From contig NZ_JACHMS010000001.1 in NCBI RefSeq assembly GCF_014205055.1, positions 6,572,001-6,636,000 on the forward strand: a DNA stretch of 64,000 bases. Reading direction: 5' to 3'. Each line of letters opens with the position of its first letter. Position 1 is the first letter of the stretch. The notes beneath the pieces were generated by a model. The model was not told the origin of the DNA, searched no databases, and worked only from the letters and a program-made list of their open reading frames with translations. Made by a program: the position numbers and the translations under genes. Positions 55,201-62,990 of this stretch are shown here, piece by piece. This DNA is from Streptomyces luteogriseus. Lineage in GTDB: Bacteria; Actinomycetota; Actinomycetes; Streptomycetales; Streptomycetaceae.

Positions 55201-56103
55201 GTGGCACGCACACGCGGAAGTTGGACCGGTGGCACGCTGACGGCCCGGTCCCTGCTCAAACCTCAGGACGTGGCGCGGGCGGTGTTCCACCCCGCCTGGA
55301 TCCCGCAGCCGCTCGACCCGTCCGTGGAGCGCCTGAAGCGGGTCCGTGTCATCGCCGGGGCGGTCACCTCGCTCGGTGTCTACACCTTCGTCGAGGGTGG
55401 CTTCGACGTCACGGAGCTGCTGGAGAACGCGATGACGGCCTCGGTCGTCCTGCTCTTCCTCACCCCGCTCACCGTCGGGGCGATGCTCTGGGTGTGGCGG
55501 CGTGGCGGCACGGTGCGGCAGGTGCGGACGCCGCTGCTCAGGTCCCTCGCGCTGCTGGTGCTGTTCGTCGGCTGCGTGGCCGCCGTGCTGCGGCTGGTGC
55601 GGACGGTGAACGCGTCCGCGAACGTCGCCGTGATCATCGGGTTCGGCATGACGATGCTGTGGCTGCTCGCCTTCACAGCCTCCGGAGCCGTGCGGGTCTC
55701 GGGCAACTTCTTCGGCACGGCCGCCGTCCACCGCTGTCTGCCGCCGCTGCTCGCCATGGTGACCAGCTGGCTGGTGGCCGTCCCGGACCTGGTGACCGGT
55801 GATCTGCACGGACTCAGCCTCACCCTCGGCATCGTCTTCATCCTGGGCGCGCCGCTGACGGTCACCGCCATCGCGCTGCTGGAGATGCGGCGGCTGAAGC
55901 GGCGCTACGGAATCCGGCTGAACGCCCATCCCGCGACTCACCCTGCCGTGCCCGGGCCGGTCCCGCCGATGCCTTCGGCGGGATCGCCGTACCTCCCGCC
56001 GCAGGGGAACCCGTACGGTCATCCCTACGCGCCGAGTGGGCAGCACCCCTACGCCCCGCACCCGCAGCCGCCGTACGACCCGCGGTACCCGTACGGAGGC
56101 TGA
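55201..56103 (+). CDS. Polytopic membrane protein with Pro/Tyr-rich tail
   Basis: 300 residues from GTG 55201 after GGGGGAGCGC. An N-terminal soluble stretch (ARTRGSWTGGTLTARSLLKPQDVARAVFHPAWIP) precedes about six hydrophobic helices (about 58-80, 92-110, 122-140, 150-168, 180-200, 215-235). A cytoplasmic tail rich in Pro, Tyr and Gly (PYGHPYAPSGQHPYAPHPQPPY) follows. No family is recognised. Its position after pgi and convergent with the ABC genes gives no functional hint. Confidence 0.8.
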   Translation: MARTRGSWTGGTLTARSLLKPQDVARAVFHPAWIPQPLDPSVERLKRVRVIAGAVTSLGVYTFVEGGFDVTELLENAMTASVVLLFLTPLTVGAMLWVWRRGGTVRQVRTPLLRSLALLVLFVGCVAAVLRLVRTVNASANVAVIIGFGMTMLWLLAFTASGAVRVSGNFFGTAAVHRCLPPLLAMVTSWLVAVPDLVTGDLHGLSLTLGIVFILGAPLTVTAIALLEMRRLKRRYGIRLNAHPATHPAVPGPVPPMPSAGSPYLPPQGNPYGHPYAPSGQHPYAPHPQPPYDPRYPYGG

Positions 56104-56122
56104 CTCCCGGGCCGTACCGGCG

Positions 56123-58408
56123 TCAGGCCACCGCGCTCAGCGTGTCCGCGAGGCGCCGCCGGGCCGCCCGGGCCGCGGGGACGGCGGCAAGCGCGGCCGC
56201 GCAGAGCACCGCTGCCATCCCGAGCAGCACCATCAACGCCGCGGAGGGCCCCTGCGCGATGCCCGCGCCGATGCCGCTGGACCGGCCCTGGGCGTCGATC
56301 AGCCACCGGGCGAGCGGCAAGCCCAGGGCGGTGGCGGTGAGGACGGCCGCCAGCGCCGTGAGGCCGGTGGCCGTGACGGTGATCGCCGTGATCTGCCGGG
56401 GGGACAGGCCGATGGCCTTCAGGGCCAGCAGGTCCCGTTCGCTCTCGCGGACGGTGCCGCCGATCGCGGTCAGCAGCTCGATGAGCCCGATGAGGGCCAG
56501 CACGGCGATCAGCCCGGCGACGACCGCGCGCAGCGGCGAGAGCCCGTCGGCCGGGTTGGTCACCGTGTGCACGTCCAGGTGGCCGCCCCCGGCCTTCGCG
56601 AGCCGGTCGGCGACCTCGCGCGGGTCGGCGTCGGCGGCCAGCCGGAGTTCGTAGACGGTCGGGCGGAGATCCGGGTCGTTCTCGCGGAGGGTGTCGAGGG
56701 ACGTGGAGATGACCCGGCCGGCGTTCTCCGGCTCGATGCTGCGGCCCACGATGTGCAGGATCTGCGGCTGGTCGCCGACGGTCATCCGGACCCAGTCGCC
56801 GACGCGCACGTCCAGCAGGTCGAGGAACCCCTGACCGGCCACGGCCTCGTCGGCACCGCGGGCGGGGCGGCCCTCGGCGAGGGTGTACGGGTAGGGGTCC
56901 TGGTGGGTGCCGAGGCCGCGCAGCGCGATGGTAGCCGTCTGGCTCGCGCCCAGGGCCGCCGTCTCGACGCCCGGGTAGGCGGCGGCGACGTCCGGGTCGC
57001 GTTCCAGGAGGGAGCGGGTCTGCTGCTCGCTCAGGCCGGAGTCGTCGGCGCGGACGCTGAGGGTGGTGGGCAGGCCGATCCGCTCGGGCTCGCTGTGGAA
57101 GCGGTCCAGGGTGGTCCAGGCGCTCATCGCCACGACGATCAGCAGCAGCGGCAGCGTGAGGCGGGCGACGGTGGCCAGGGACCGGGGGCGGCGGGTGAAC
57201 GCCTTGTGCCAGCCCAGCACCAGCGCGGGCGGGATCCGCACGCCGAGGGCCCGGCGCGCCACGCCCGACAGCCGTCCGCCCGACGGTGCGGCGGGACGCG
57301 GCACCGGCACCGGCGGCACGCGTCCGGCCCGCCAGGCGGCCAGCCCGGTGGTCGCGCCGATGAACAGCACCGCGCCGACCGGGACCACGAGCAGCGCCAC
57401 GGTGTGCCCGGGCAGCCCCTGCCACACCCCCACCGCGTCCCCGAGCCGCCCCGGGATCCGGCTGCCCAGGGCCTCGGCGAGACCGGCGGCGGCCACGGCA
57501 CCCAGCAGGGCGTAGGCGAGGTGCTGGAGAAGGAAGATCCGGACCACCTGGCCCGGGGTGAAGCCGATGGCCTTCAGGACGGAGAGGTCCCGCAGATGAC
57601 CGCGGATACGAGTGCCGATCGCCCCGTGCACCGCGAACCCGGCCGCGACCAGGGCGCCGAGCCCGAACAGTCCCAGTACCTGGCCGAGCAGCCGGTTGTC
57701 GCCCTGCGCCTCGGCCCGCGCCTGCTGCCAGGTGGAGACCTCGCCGATCGCCCCGGAGCCCAGCACGGTCACCGCGCGCTGGACGACGTAGGACGTGTCG
57801 CCCGGATCCGTCAGCCGCAGCCCGATCACCTGGCCACCGGGATCCGGCACCGCCGACGGCAGGGCCCAGACCAGGCCCGGCTGCTCACCGGGCCGGTAGC
57901 GCGGCTCGGCGCTGTCGGCGAGGCCCACGACGGTCAGCTCACGGGCGGTGCCGGGCACGGTGAGGGTGTCGCCGGGCTCGGCCAGCAGGGCGCGGGCGAG
58001 ACGGCTCTCCAGCACCACGCCGTTCGGGGTCGAGGGGTCCAGCCAGTGACCGGAGACGATCGGGGGACGGCCGGCGGAGGGCCGTTCCGCAGTGGCGCGC
58101 AGCTCGACGGCGGCGCGGCTGCCGCGCGAGGCGACGGTGGCGGCGGCGGTCGGGTAGGGGCCGCTGACGGAGTCCACGCCGGTCAGCTGGGCCAGCTTCC
58201 CGGTGTCGGCCGCCTTGTCGGTGTGCAGCCACACATGGGCGCCGTGCGACTGCGTGAACACACGCTGCCAGGGGTTGGTCGCGTAACCGAACAGGGCCGT
58301 GGCCAGCAACAGGGAGGCGACGATGCCCGCGGTGGCGAGGACGAGGAACAGCGCCTCGCCGCGGTGCGTGCGCAGATCGGAGTGCGCCCAGCGCAGGGTG
58401 GCTCGCAC
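56123..58408 (-). CDS. FtsX-like ABC transporter permease
   Basis: 761 residues from GTG 58408 (MRATLRWAHSDLRTHRG). There is one N-terminal helix, a large extracellular MacB-type periplasmic-core-like region, and two FtsX cores: a central cluster (LLGQVLGLFGLGALVAAGFAVHGAI, LRDLSVLKAIGFTPGQVVRIF) and a C-terminal cluster (RAVVAGLIAVLALIGLIELLTAI, RDLLALKAIGLSPRQITAI). The LKAIG motif repeats in both. It pairs with the ATPase encoded 60 bp upstream. Members export lipopeptides or antimicrobials or drive mechanotransmission; the cargo is unknown. Confidence 0.93.
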   Translation of the reverse strand: MRATLRWAHSDLRTHRGEALFLVLATAGIVASLLLATALFGYATNPWQRVFTQSHGAHVWLHTDKAADTGKLAQLTGVDSVSGPYPTAAATVASRGSRAAVELRATAERPSAGRPPIVSGHWLDPSTPNGVVLESRLARALLAEPGDTLTVPGTARELTVVGLADSAEPRYRPGEQPGLVWALPSAVPDPGGQVIGLRLTDPGDTSYVVQRAVTVLGSGAIGEVSTWQQARAEAQGDNRLLGQVLGLFGLGALVAAGFAVHGAIGTRIRGHLRDLSVLKAIGFTPGQVVRIFLLQHLAYALLGAVAAAGLAEALGSRIPGRLGDAVGVWQGLPGHTVALLVVPVGAVLFIGATTGLAAWRAGRVPPVPVPRPAAPSGGRLSGVARRALGVRIPPALVLGWHKAFTRRPRSLATVARLTLPLLLIVVAMSAWTTLDRFHSEPERIGLPTTLSVRADDSGLSEQQTRSLLERDPDVAAAYPGVETAALGASQTATIALRGLGTHQDPYPYTLAEGRPARGADEAVAGQGFLDLLDVRVGDWVRMTVGDQPQILHIVGRSIEPENAGRVISTSLDTLRENDPDLRPTVYELRLAADADPREVADRLAKAGGGHLDVHTVTNPADGLSPLRAVVAGLIAVLALIGLIELLTAIGGTVRESERDLLALKAIGLSPRQITAITVTATGLTALAAVLTATALGLPLARWLIDAQGRSSGIGAGIAQGPSAALMVLLGMAAVLCAAALAAVPAARAARRRLADTLSAVA

Positions 58409-58468
58409 GGGCCTCAGCCCCTCGGCCCGTGCGCCGCGCGCTTGTCGGTGCGGTCGTGGACGCGCATG

Positions 58469-59227
58469 TCAGTCCTTGAGTTCCAGCACACCGGATATGC
58501 CGGAGCGGCGCGGCGGGGTGGAGCCGCCGTCGAGTTCCGCGTCGTCGGCGATCCGGCCGTCGAAGAAGCTGATCACCCGGTCCGCGGCGCTCGCCAGCCG
58601 GGCGTCGTGCGTGACCAGCACGATCGTCTGGCCGCGCTGGTGGAAGCGGGACAGCAGCCGCATCACCTCGCGGGTGCCCTTGGAGTCGAGGCTGCCCGCG
58701 GGCTCGTCGGCCAGCAGCAGCGGCGGGTGGTTGACCAGGGCCCGGGCCAGCGCGACGCGCTGCTGCTCACCGCCGGACAGCTCGCCCGGCATGCTGCGCT
58801 CCTTGCCCGTCAGGCCCAGCTCGGCCAGCAGCGCCTCGCGCTCGGTGCGCGCCTGCTTCGGCGGGGTGCCGGCGAGCAGGGCGGGCAGCTCCACGTTGTC
58901 GGCGACGGACAGGTTCGAGACGAGGTTGAAGAACTGGAAGACGATCCCGATCCGTTTCCTGCGCTCCACCGCCCAGCGGGCCTCGCCGTAGGTGTCGGTC
59001 GACTCGCCGTCGAGCCACAGGCGCCCCGCGTCCGGCCGCTGGAGCCCGCCGAGCAGATGCAGCAGCGTCGACTTGCCGGCGCCGGACGGGCCGGTGATCG
59101 CCACGAACTCGCCCTGGCGTACGCACAGGTCGACCCCGCGCACGGCGTGCGCCGGGGCACCCTCGCCGTGGTGGGTCTTCACCAGCCCCTCGGCGCGCAG
59201 CACAGGAGCGGGACGGTCGTCGCTCAC
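58469..59227 (-). CDS. ABC transporter ATP-binding protein (LolD/MacB type)
   Basis: 252 residues. GTG 59227 overlaps the padR stop as GTGA. Walker A GPSGAGKST (about 41-49), Q-loop VFQFFNLV, signature LSGGEQQRVALARALV, Walker B LLLADEPAGSLD and the H-loop THD are intact. The short spacing to padR and the FtsX-like permease makes a padR-ATPase-permease operon, a common antimicrobial-response arrangement. It energises the permease by ATP hydrolysis. Confidence 0.95.
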   Translation of the reverse strand: MSDDRPAPVLRAEGLVKTHHGEGAPAHAVRGVDLCVRQGEFVAITGPSGAGKSTLLHLLGGLQRPDAGRLWLDGESTDTYGEARWAVERRKRIGIVFQFFNLVSNLSVADNVELPALLAGTPPKQARTEREALLAELGLTGKERSMPGELSGGEQQRVALARALVNHPPLLLADEPAGSLDSKGTREVMRLLSRFHQRGQTIVLVTHDARLASAADRVISFFDGRIADDAELDGGSTPPRRSGISGVLELKD

Positions 59228-59739
59228 TCCAGCTCCTCCAGCTCTTCCTGGCACCGTTCCAACCAGTCGAGGTCGGCCTGCAGGTGCAGCATCGCGCCCT
59301 CGATCAGCAGATGGGCGATGCGGTTGTCGCGGTTCTCGGCGGCGGCCAGCTTCGACATCTGCCGCATGGTGTTCAGGTACTGGCGCCGCTGCTGGTTGAT
59401 CAGGGTGATCTGCTCGGCGAGGCCGGTCTGCGGAGCGAGCGCCAGCTTCATGAAGAACTCGTCCCGCACCCGCGGCTCGTCCTCGGGCTCCTCGAACCAG
59501 GCGCGCAGCGCCTCCCGCCCGGCGTCGGTGAGGTGGTAGACCTTTTTGTTGGGTCGGCTGGACTGCGCCACGTCCTCGCCCTCGATCAGTCCCGACTTCT
59601 CGAGGCGGCCGAGGGTCACATAGATCTGGCCGACGTTCGGCTGAGGGTACGCGGAGCCCAGCAGTTGCTCAAGGTCCTGCTTGAGCTCGTAGCCATGGGC
59701 TGGTCCGCGGGCGAGGAGGGCCAGGAGGGGCAGGCGCAC
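59224..59739 (-). CDS. PadR-family transcriptional regulator
   Basis: 171 residues from GTG 59739 after AGGAGG. The N-terminal winged helix has LALLARGPAHGYELKQDLEQLLG, VGQIYVTLGRLEKSGLIEGED and RPNKKVYHLTDAGREALRAWF. The C-terminal dimerisation helices are Vir_act_alpha_C-like (LINQQRRQYLNTMRQMSKLAAAENRDNR). As the first gene of the ABC exporter operon it is expected to repress that operon. A palindromic motif (59791-59805) lies in the divergent region, and a related copy is found at 61167. Confidence 0.94.
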   Translation of the reverse strand: MRLPLLALLARGPAHGYELKQDLEQLLGSAYPQPNVGQIYVTLGRLEKSGLIEGEDVAQSSRPNKKVYHLTDAGREALRAWFEEPEDEPRVRDEFFMKLALAPQTGLAEQITLINQQRRQYLNTMRQMSKLAAAENRDNRIAHLLIEGAMLHLQADLDWLERCQEELEELE

Positions 59740-59790
59740 GCGTGCAGTCCTCCTGTCCGGTCCAATGTGCTCCAGGCCCTAGTATCGCCC

Positions 59791-59805
59791 ATACCTAACA
59801 GGTAT
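59791..59805. promoter_or_regulatory. Palindromic motif ATACCT-AAC-AGGTAT between padR and the SBP gene
   Basis: Perfect 6-bp arms (59791-59796, 59800-59805) around AAC. It is 52 bp upstream of padR and 56 bp upstream of the divergent solute-binding protein gene. A second copy at 61167-61181 shares TACCTAACARGTA, suggesting one regulator acts at both. Confidence 0.6.
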
Positions 59806-59860
59806 ACATGGCCTCTGTTCCGGGCAAGGGTGCCCAGCGCCGGTGTACAGGGAGGAACCT

Positions 59861-61132
59861 ATGCGGTGGATCCATGCCGCGGGTAGGGGCCTCCTCGTTC
59901 TCGTCGTGGTCCTGACAGGCTACGTTGCCGCCGGAGCGCAGGCGGGCGAACCCCCGCAGGCCGGTCGCGGCCCCCTCACCCTGGCCACCGCCGGAGACCT
60001 CACCGGCTACCTCGGCCCCCTGCTCGAAGGCTGGAATCGTACCCATCCCGGCGAGAAGGTCACCCTCGTCGAGCTGCCGGACTCCGCCGACGAGACCCAG
60101 GCCCAGATGGTCACCGACCTGCGCGACGGCGACCGCAGCCGGTTCGACGTGCTCAACATCGACGTCAACTGGACCTCGGAGTTCGCCGCGGCGGGCTGGA
60201 TCAGACCGCTGCCCCGGGACCGCTTCCCCCTGAAGACCTTCCTCCAGCCGGTCGTGGACACGGCGACCTACGACGGGCAGCTCTACGCCGTCCCGTACGT
60301 GACCAACGCCGGACTGCTGCTGTACCGCAAGGACGTCCTGGCCGAGGAGGGCGTCGCGCCGCCGCGCACCTGGGCGGAGCTGGAGCGGTACGCGAAGGCC
60401 ATCGCCCCGAAACACGGCCTCGACGGCTACGCCGGACAGTTCCTGCCCTACGAGGGCCTCACCGTGAACGCCGCCGAGGCCGTCTACTCGGCGGGCGGCT
60501 CGATCCTCGGCGACGAGGGCGAGCGCGTCACCGTCGACTCGGCGGCGGCCCGCGAGGGCATCGGGTTCCTGGCGCGCGGAGTGCGCGAGGGCTGGATCCC
60601 CAGGGAAGCGCTGACCTACAAGGAAGAAGAGTCCAAACAGGCCTTCCAGGACGGCCGGCTGCTCTTCCTGCGGAACTGGCCGTACGCCTACGTCGGCGCC
60701 TCCGCCCCCGGCTCGAAGATCGCCGGGAAGGTCGGCGCGGTCCCCCTGCCGGGGCCCGACGGCCCGGGGACCAGCGTCCTCGGCGGCTCCAACCTGGCCG
60801 TCAGCGCGCACGCGCGGCACCCCGACTCGGCGGCCCGTCTGATCGCGTACCTCACCAGTGAGCGCGTCCAGCGCCAGGTCCTCACCCGCGGTGCGCTGCC
60901 GCCCGTGCGGGCCGATCTCTACCAGGACCCCGCGCTCATCCGCAGGTTCCCGTACCTGCCGACGCTGCGGACGAGCGTCCTCGCGGCCGAGCCCCGCCCC
61001 AAGAGCCCGCGCTACGACCAGGTCAGCCTGGTCGTGCAGGCGGTCGTGCACGACGCGATGGCCGGGCATCAGGCGCCCGCCGCCGCGATGCGCCGCCTGG
61101 CGCGCGAGCTCGCCGCCATCTCGCGCCGCTAG
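59861..61132 (+). CDS. Extracellular solute-binding protein, sugar ABC type, without a lipobox
   Basis: 423 residues from ATG 59861 after GGGAGGAACCT. The N-terminus MRWIHAAGRGLLVLVVVLTGYVAAGAQA is a signal-like segment, but no Cys follows, so it is not a normal lipoprotein. The body shows the MalE/CUT1 pattern: LTLATAGDLTGYLGPLLEGWNRTHPGEKVTLVELPD, FDVLNIDVNWTSEFAAAGWIRPL, YDGQLYAVPYVTNAGLLLYRKDVL and RLLFLRNWPYAYV. No permease genes are beside it. It may be secreted, N-terminally anchored, or serve a remote permease. Confidence 0.9.
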   Translation: MRWIHAAGRGLLVLVVVLTGYVAAGAQAGEPPQAGRGPLTLATAGDLTGYLGPLLEGWNRTHPGEKVTLVELPDSADETQAQMVTDLRDGDRSRFDVLNIDVNWTSEFAAAGWIRPLPRDRFPLKTFLQPVVDTATYDGQLYAVPYVTNAGLLLYRKDVLAEEGVAPPRTWAELERYAKAIAPKHGLDGYAGQFLPYEGLTVNAAEAVYSAGGSILGDEGERVTVDSAAAREGIGFLARGVREGWIPREALTYKEEESKQAFQDGRLLFLRNWPYAYVGASAPGSKIAGKVGAVPLPGPDGPGTSVLGGSNLAVSAHARHPDSAARLIAYLTSERVQRQVLTRGALPPVRADLYQDPALIRRFPYLPTLRTSVLAAEPRPKSPRYDQVSLVVQAVVHDAMAGHQAPAAAMRRLARELAAISRR

Positions 61133-61166
61133 CCGATCCTGAGTCGCTCACCCGTCACCTCTCTAC

Positions 61167-61181
61167 TTACTTGTTAGGTAA
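61167..61181. promoter_or_regulatory. Second copy of the TACCTAACA-type motif, before the GH13 gene
   Basis: On the plus strand TTACTTGTTAGGTAA (61167-61181). Its complement TTACCTAACAAGTAA matches the padR-region motif at 12 of 15 bases. It lies 170 bp before the GH13 start and about 85 bp before a TTGACA hexamer (61265-61270). Confidence 0.5.
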
Positions 61182-61264
61182 CGCGGACGTCTCGAATCGC
61201 TGAATATTGCACCGGTATGTCCGGGTTCAGTCACCTCAACCGCTCGGTAGCTTCTGCCTTTTCA

Positions 61265-61306
61265 TTGACACCCTCTCGACACGCCTACTTAACATGCATG
61301 CATAAC
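61265..61306 (+). promoter_or_regulatory. Promoter and palindrome region of the GH13 gene
   Basis: TTGACA at 61265-61270 is a consensus -35; the -10 is less clear (CTTAAC or TACTTA near 61286-61293). It is followed by the palindrome ATGCATGCAT (61294-61303). The palindrome may be an operator for a sugar regulator. The arrangement favours the downstream TTG (61337) as start over ATG 61298. Confidence 0.45.
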
Positions 61307-61336
61307 CGCTGCCCTCCTCAGAGACAGGTCGATGGG

Positions 61337-62953
61337 TTGAACAGGCACCACTGGTGGCGTGACGCAGTGATCTATCAGGTGTACGTCCGCAGCTTCCTCG
61401 ACAGCACCGGCGACGGCATCGGCGACCTCGCCGGCGTCCGCGCCGGACTGCCGTACCTCAAGAAGCTCGGCGTCGACGGGATCTGGCTGAGCCCCTTCTA
61501 TCCCTCGCCGCAGCACGACCACGGCTACGACGTGGCCGACTACTGCGGCGTCGACCCGCTCTTCGGCGACCTCGACGAGTTCGACCAGCTCGTGGGTGCC
61601 GCCCGGCGGCTCGGCGTCAAGGTGCTGCTCGACATCGTCCCGAACCACTGCTCCAGCGAGCACCCCTGGTTCCGCGAGGCGCTCGCGGCGGCTCCCGGCA
61701 GCCCGGCCCGGGCCCGCTTCCACTTCGCCGACGGCCGCGGCCCGGACGGCGCCGAGCCGCCCAACAACTGGCACTCCATGTTCGGCGGCCCCGCCTGGAG
61801 CCGGGTCACCGAGCCGGACGGCACGCCCGGCCAGTGGTACCTGCACATGTTCGCGCCCGAACAGCCCGACTGGAACTGGCGCAACCCCGAGATCGGCGCC
61901 GAGTTCGACCGGATCCTGCGGTTCTGGCTGGACCGTGGCATCGACGGCTTCCGCATCGACGTCGCCGCCGGCCTCTACAAGCACCCCGAGCTGCCCGACT
62001 CCGACGACCCGGAGGCCGACGCCCGCACCCGCGACTCGGTCAACCCGCTCGCCTGGAACCAGCCCGAGGTGCACGACGTGTGGCGCCGCTGGCGCTCCAT
62101 ATGCGAGGAGTACACCGAGCGCGACGGCTGCGAACGCCTCCTCGTCGGCGAGGTGTCCGTGCCGACCGCCCGCGAGCACGCGCAGTACGTCCGCTCCGAC
62201 GAACTCCACCAGGCCTTCTTCTTCGACCTGCTGAGCGCCTCCTGGGACGCCGACGCCTTCCGGAAGGTCATCTCGGAGGCCATGCAGGACATCGCCGGGA
62301 CCGGCTCGACCGTCACCTGGGTCCTCAACAACCACGACCAGGTCCGCACCGTCACCCGCTACGGCGAACCCGCCACCGAGGGCAGCGGCCTCGGCGCCGC
62401 CCGTGCCCGCGCCGCCGCGCTGCTGATGCTGGCCCTGCCCGGCGCCGCCTACATCTACCAGGGCGAGGAGCTCGGTCTGCCGGAGGTCGTGGACCTGCCC
62501 GACGACGTGCTCACCGACCCGATCTTCCGCCGCACCGGCAGCCGGGCCCGCATCCGCGACGGCTGCCGGGTCCCGCTGCCCTGGTCGGGCCAGGCCTCGC
62601 CGTTCGGCTTCACCCCGGGCGTGGAGAGCGCCAAGCCCTGGCTGCCGCAGCCGGAGTACTTCGCCGAGTACGCCACCGACCGCGCCCTCGCCGACACCCG
62701 CTCCTTCTGGCACCTGTACCGCGACGGCCTTCAACTGCGAGGCACCCTGCCCCAGCTGGGCGAGGGAACCCTGCGCTGGCTGGACGCCTCGCCCGGCGTT
62801 CTGGCCTTCGAACGCGGCGACCTGGTGTGCGCCGTCAACTTCGGCACGGCCCCCACTCCCGCGCCGGTCCCCGGCACCCCCCTGCTCGCCAGCGGCCCCT
62901 GCCCGCCCGGAGTGCTCTCCGGGTCGACGGCCGCCTGGTGGATCCGTTCCTGA
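61337..62953 (+). CDS. GH13 alpha-glucosidase / oligo-1,6-glucosidase type enzyme
   Basis: 538 residues from TTG 61337; ATG 61298 is an alternative. The GH13 regions are DAVIYQVYVRSFLDSTGDGIGDLAG, then DIVPNHCSSEHPWF, GFRIDVAAGL (nucleophile Asp208), LLVGEVSV (acid/base Glu272) and NNHDQV (Asp334). The motif QPDWNWRNPEI matches the GH13_30/AglA-like group. It is cytoplasmic (no signal peptide) and hydrolyses alpha-glucosides taken up by ABC transporters. A lipoprotein solute-binding gene follows 37 bp downstream, so the two form an operon. Confidence 0.95.
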   Translation: MNRHHWWRDAVIYQVYVRSFLDSTGDGIGDLAGVRAGLPYLKKLGVDGIWLSPFYPSPQHDHGYDVADYCGVDPLFGDLDEFDQLVGAARRLGVKVLLDIVPNHCSSEHPWFREALAAAPGSPARARFHFADGRGPDGAEPPNNWHSMFGGPAWSRVTEPDGTPGQWYLHMFAPEQPDWNWRNPEIGAEFDRILRFWLDRGIDGFRIDVAAGLYKHPELPDSDDPEADARTRDSVNPLAWNQPEVHDVWRRWRSICEEYTERDGCERLLVGEVSVPTAREHAQYVRSDELHQAFFFDLLSASWDADAFRKVISEAMQDIAGTGSTVTWVLNNHDQVRTVTRYGEPATEGSGLGAARARAAALLMLALPGAAYIYQGEELGLPEVVDLPDDVLTDPIFRRTGSRARIRDGCRVPLPWSGQASPFGFTPGVESAKPWLPQPEYFAEYATDRALADTRSFWHLYRDGLQLRGTLPQLGEGTLRWLDASPGVLAFERGDLVCAVNFGTAPTPAPVPGTPLLASGPCPPGVLSGSTAAWWIRS

Positions 62954-62990
62954 ACTCCCCGCAAGTCAACTCCCCGAAGGGACATCAACG

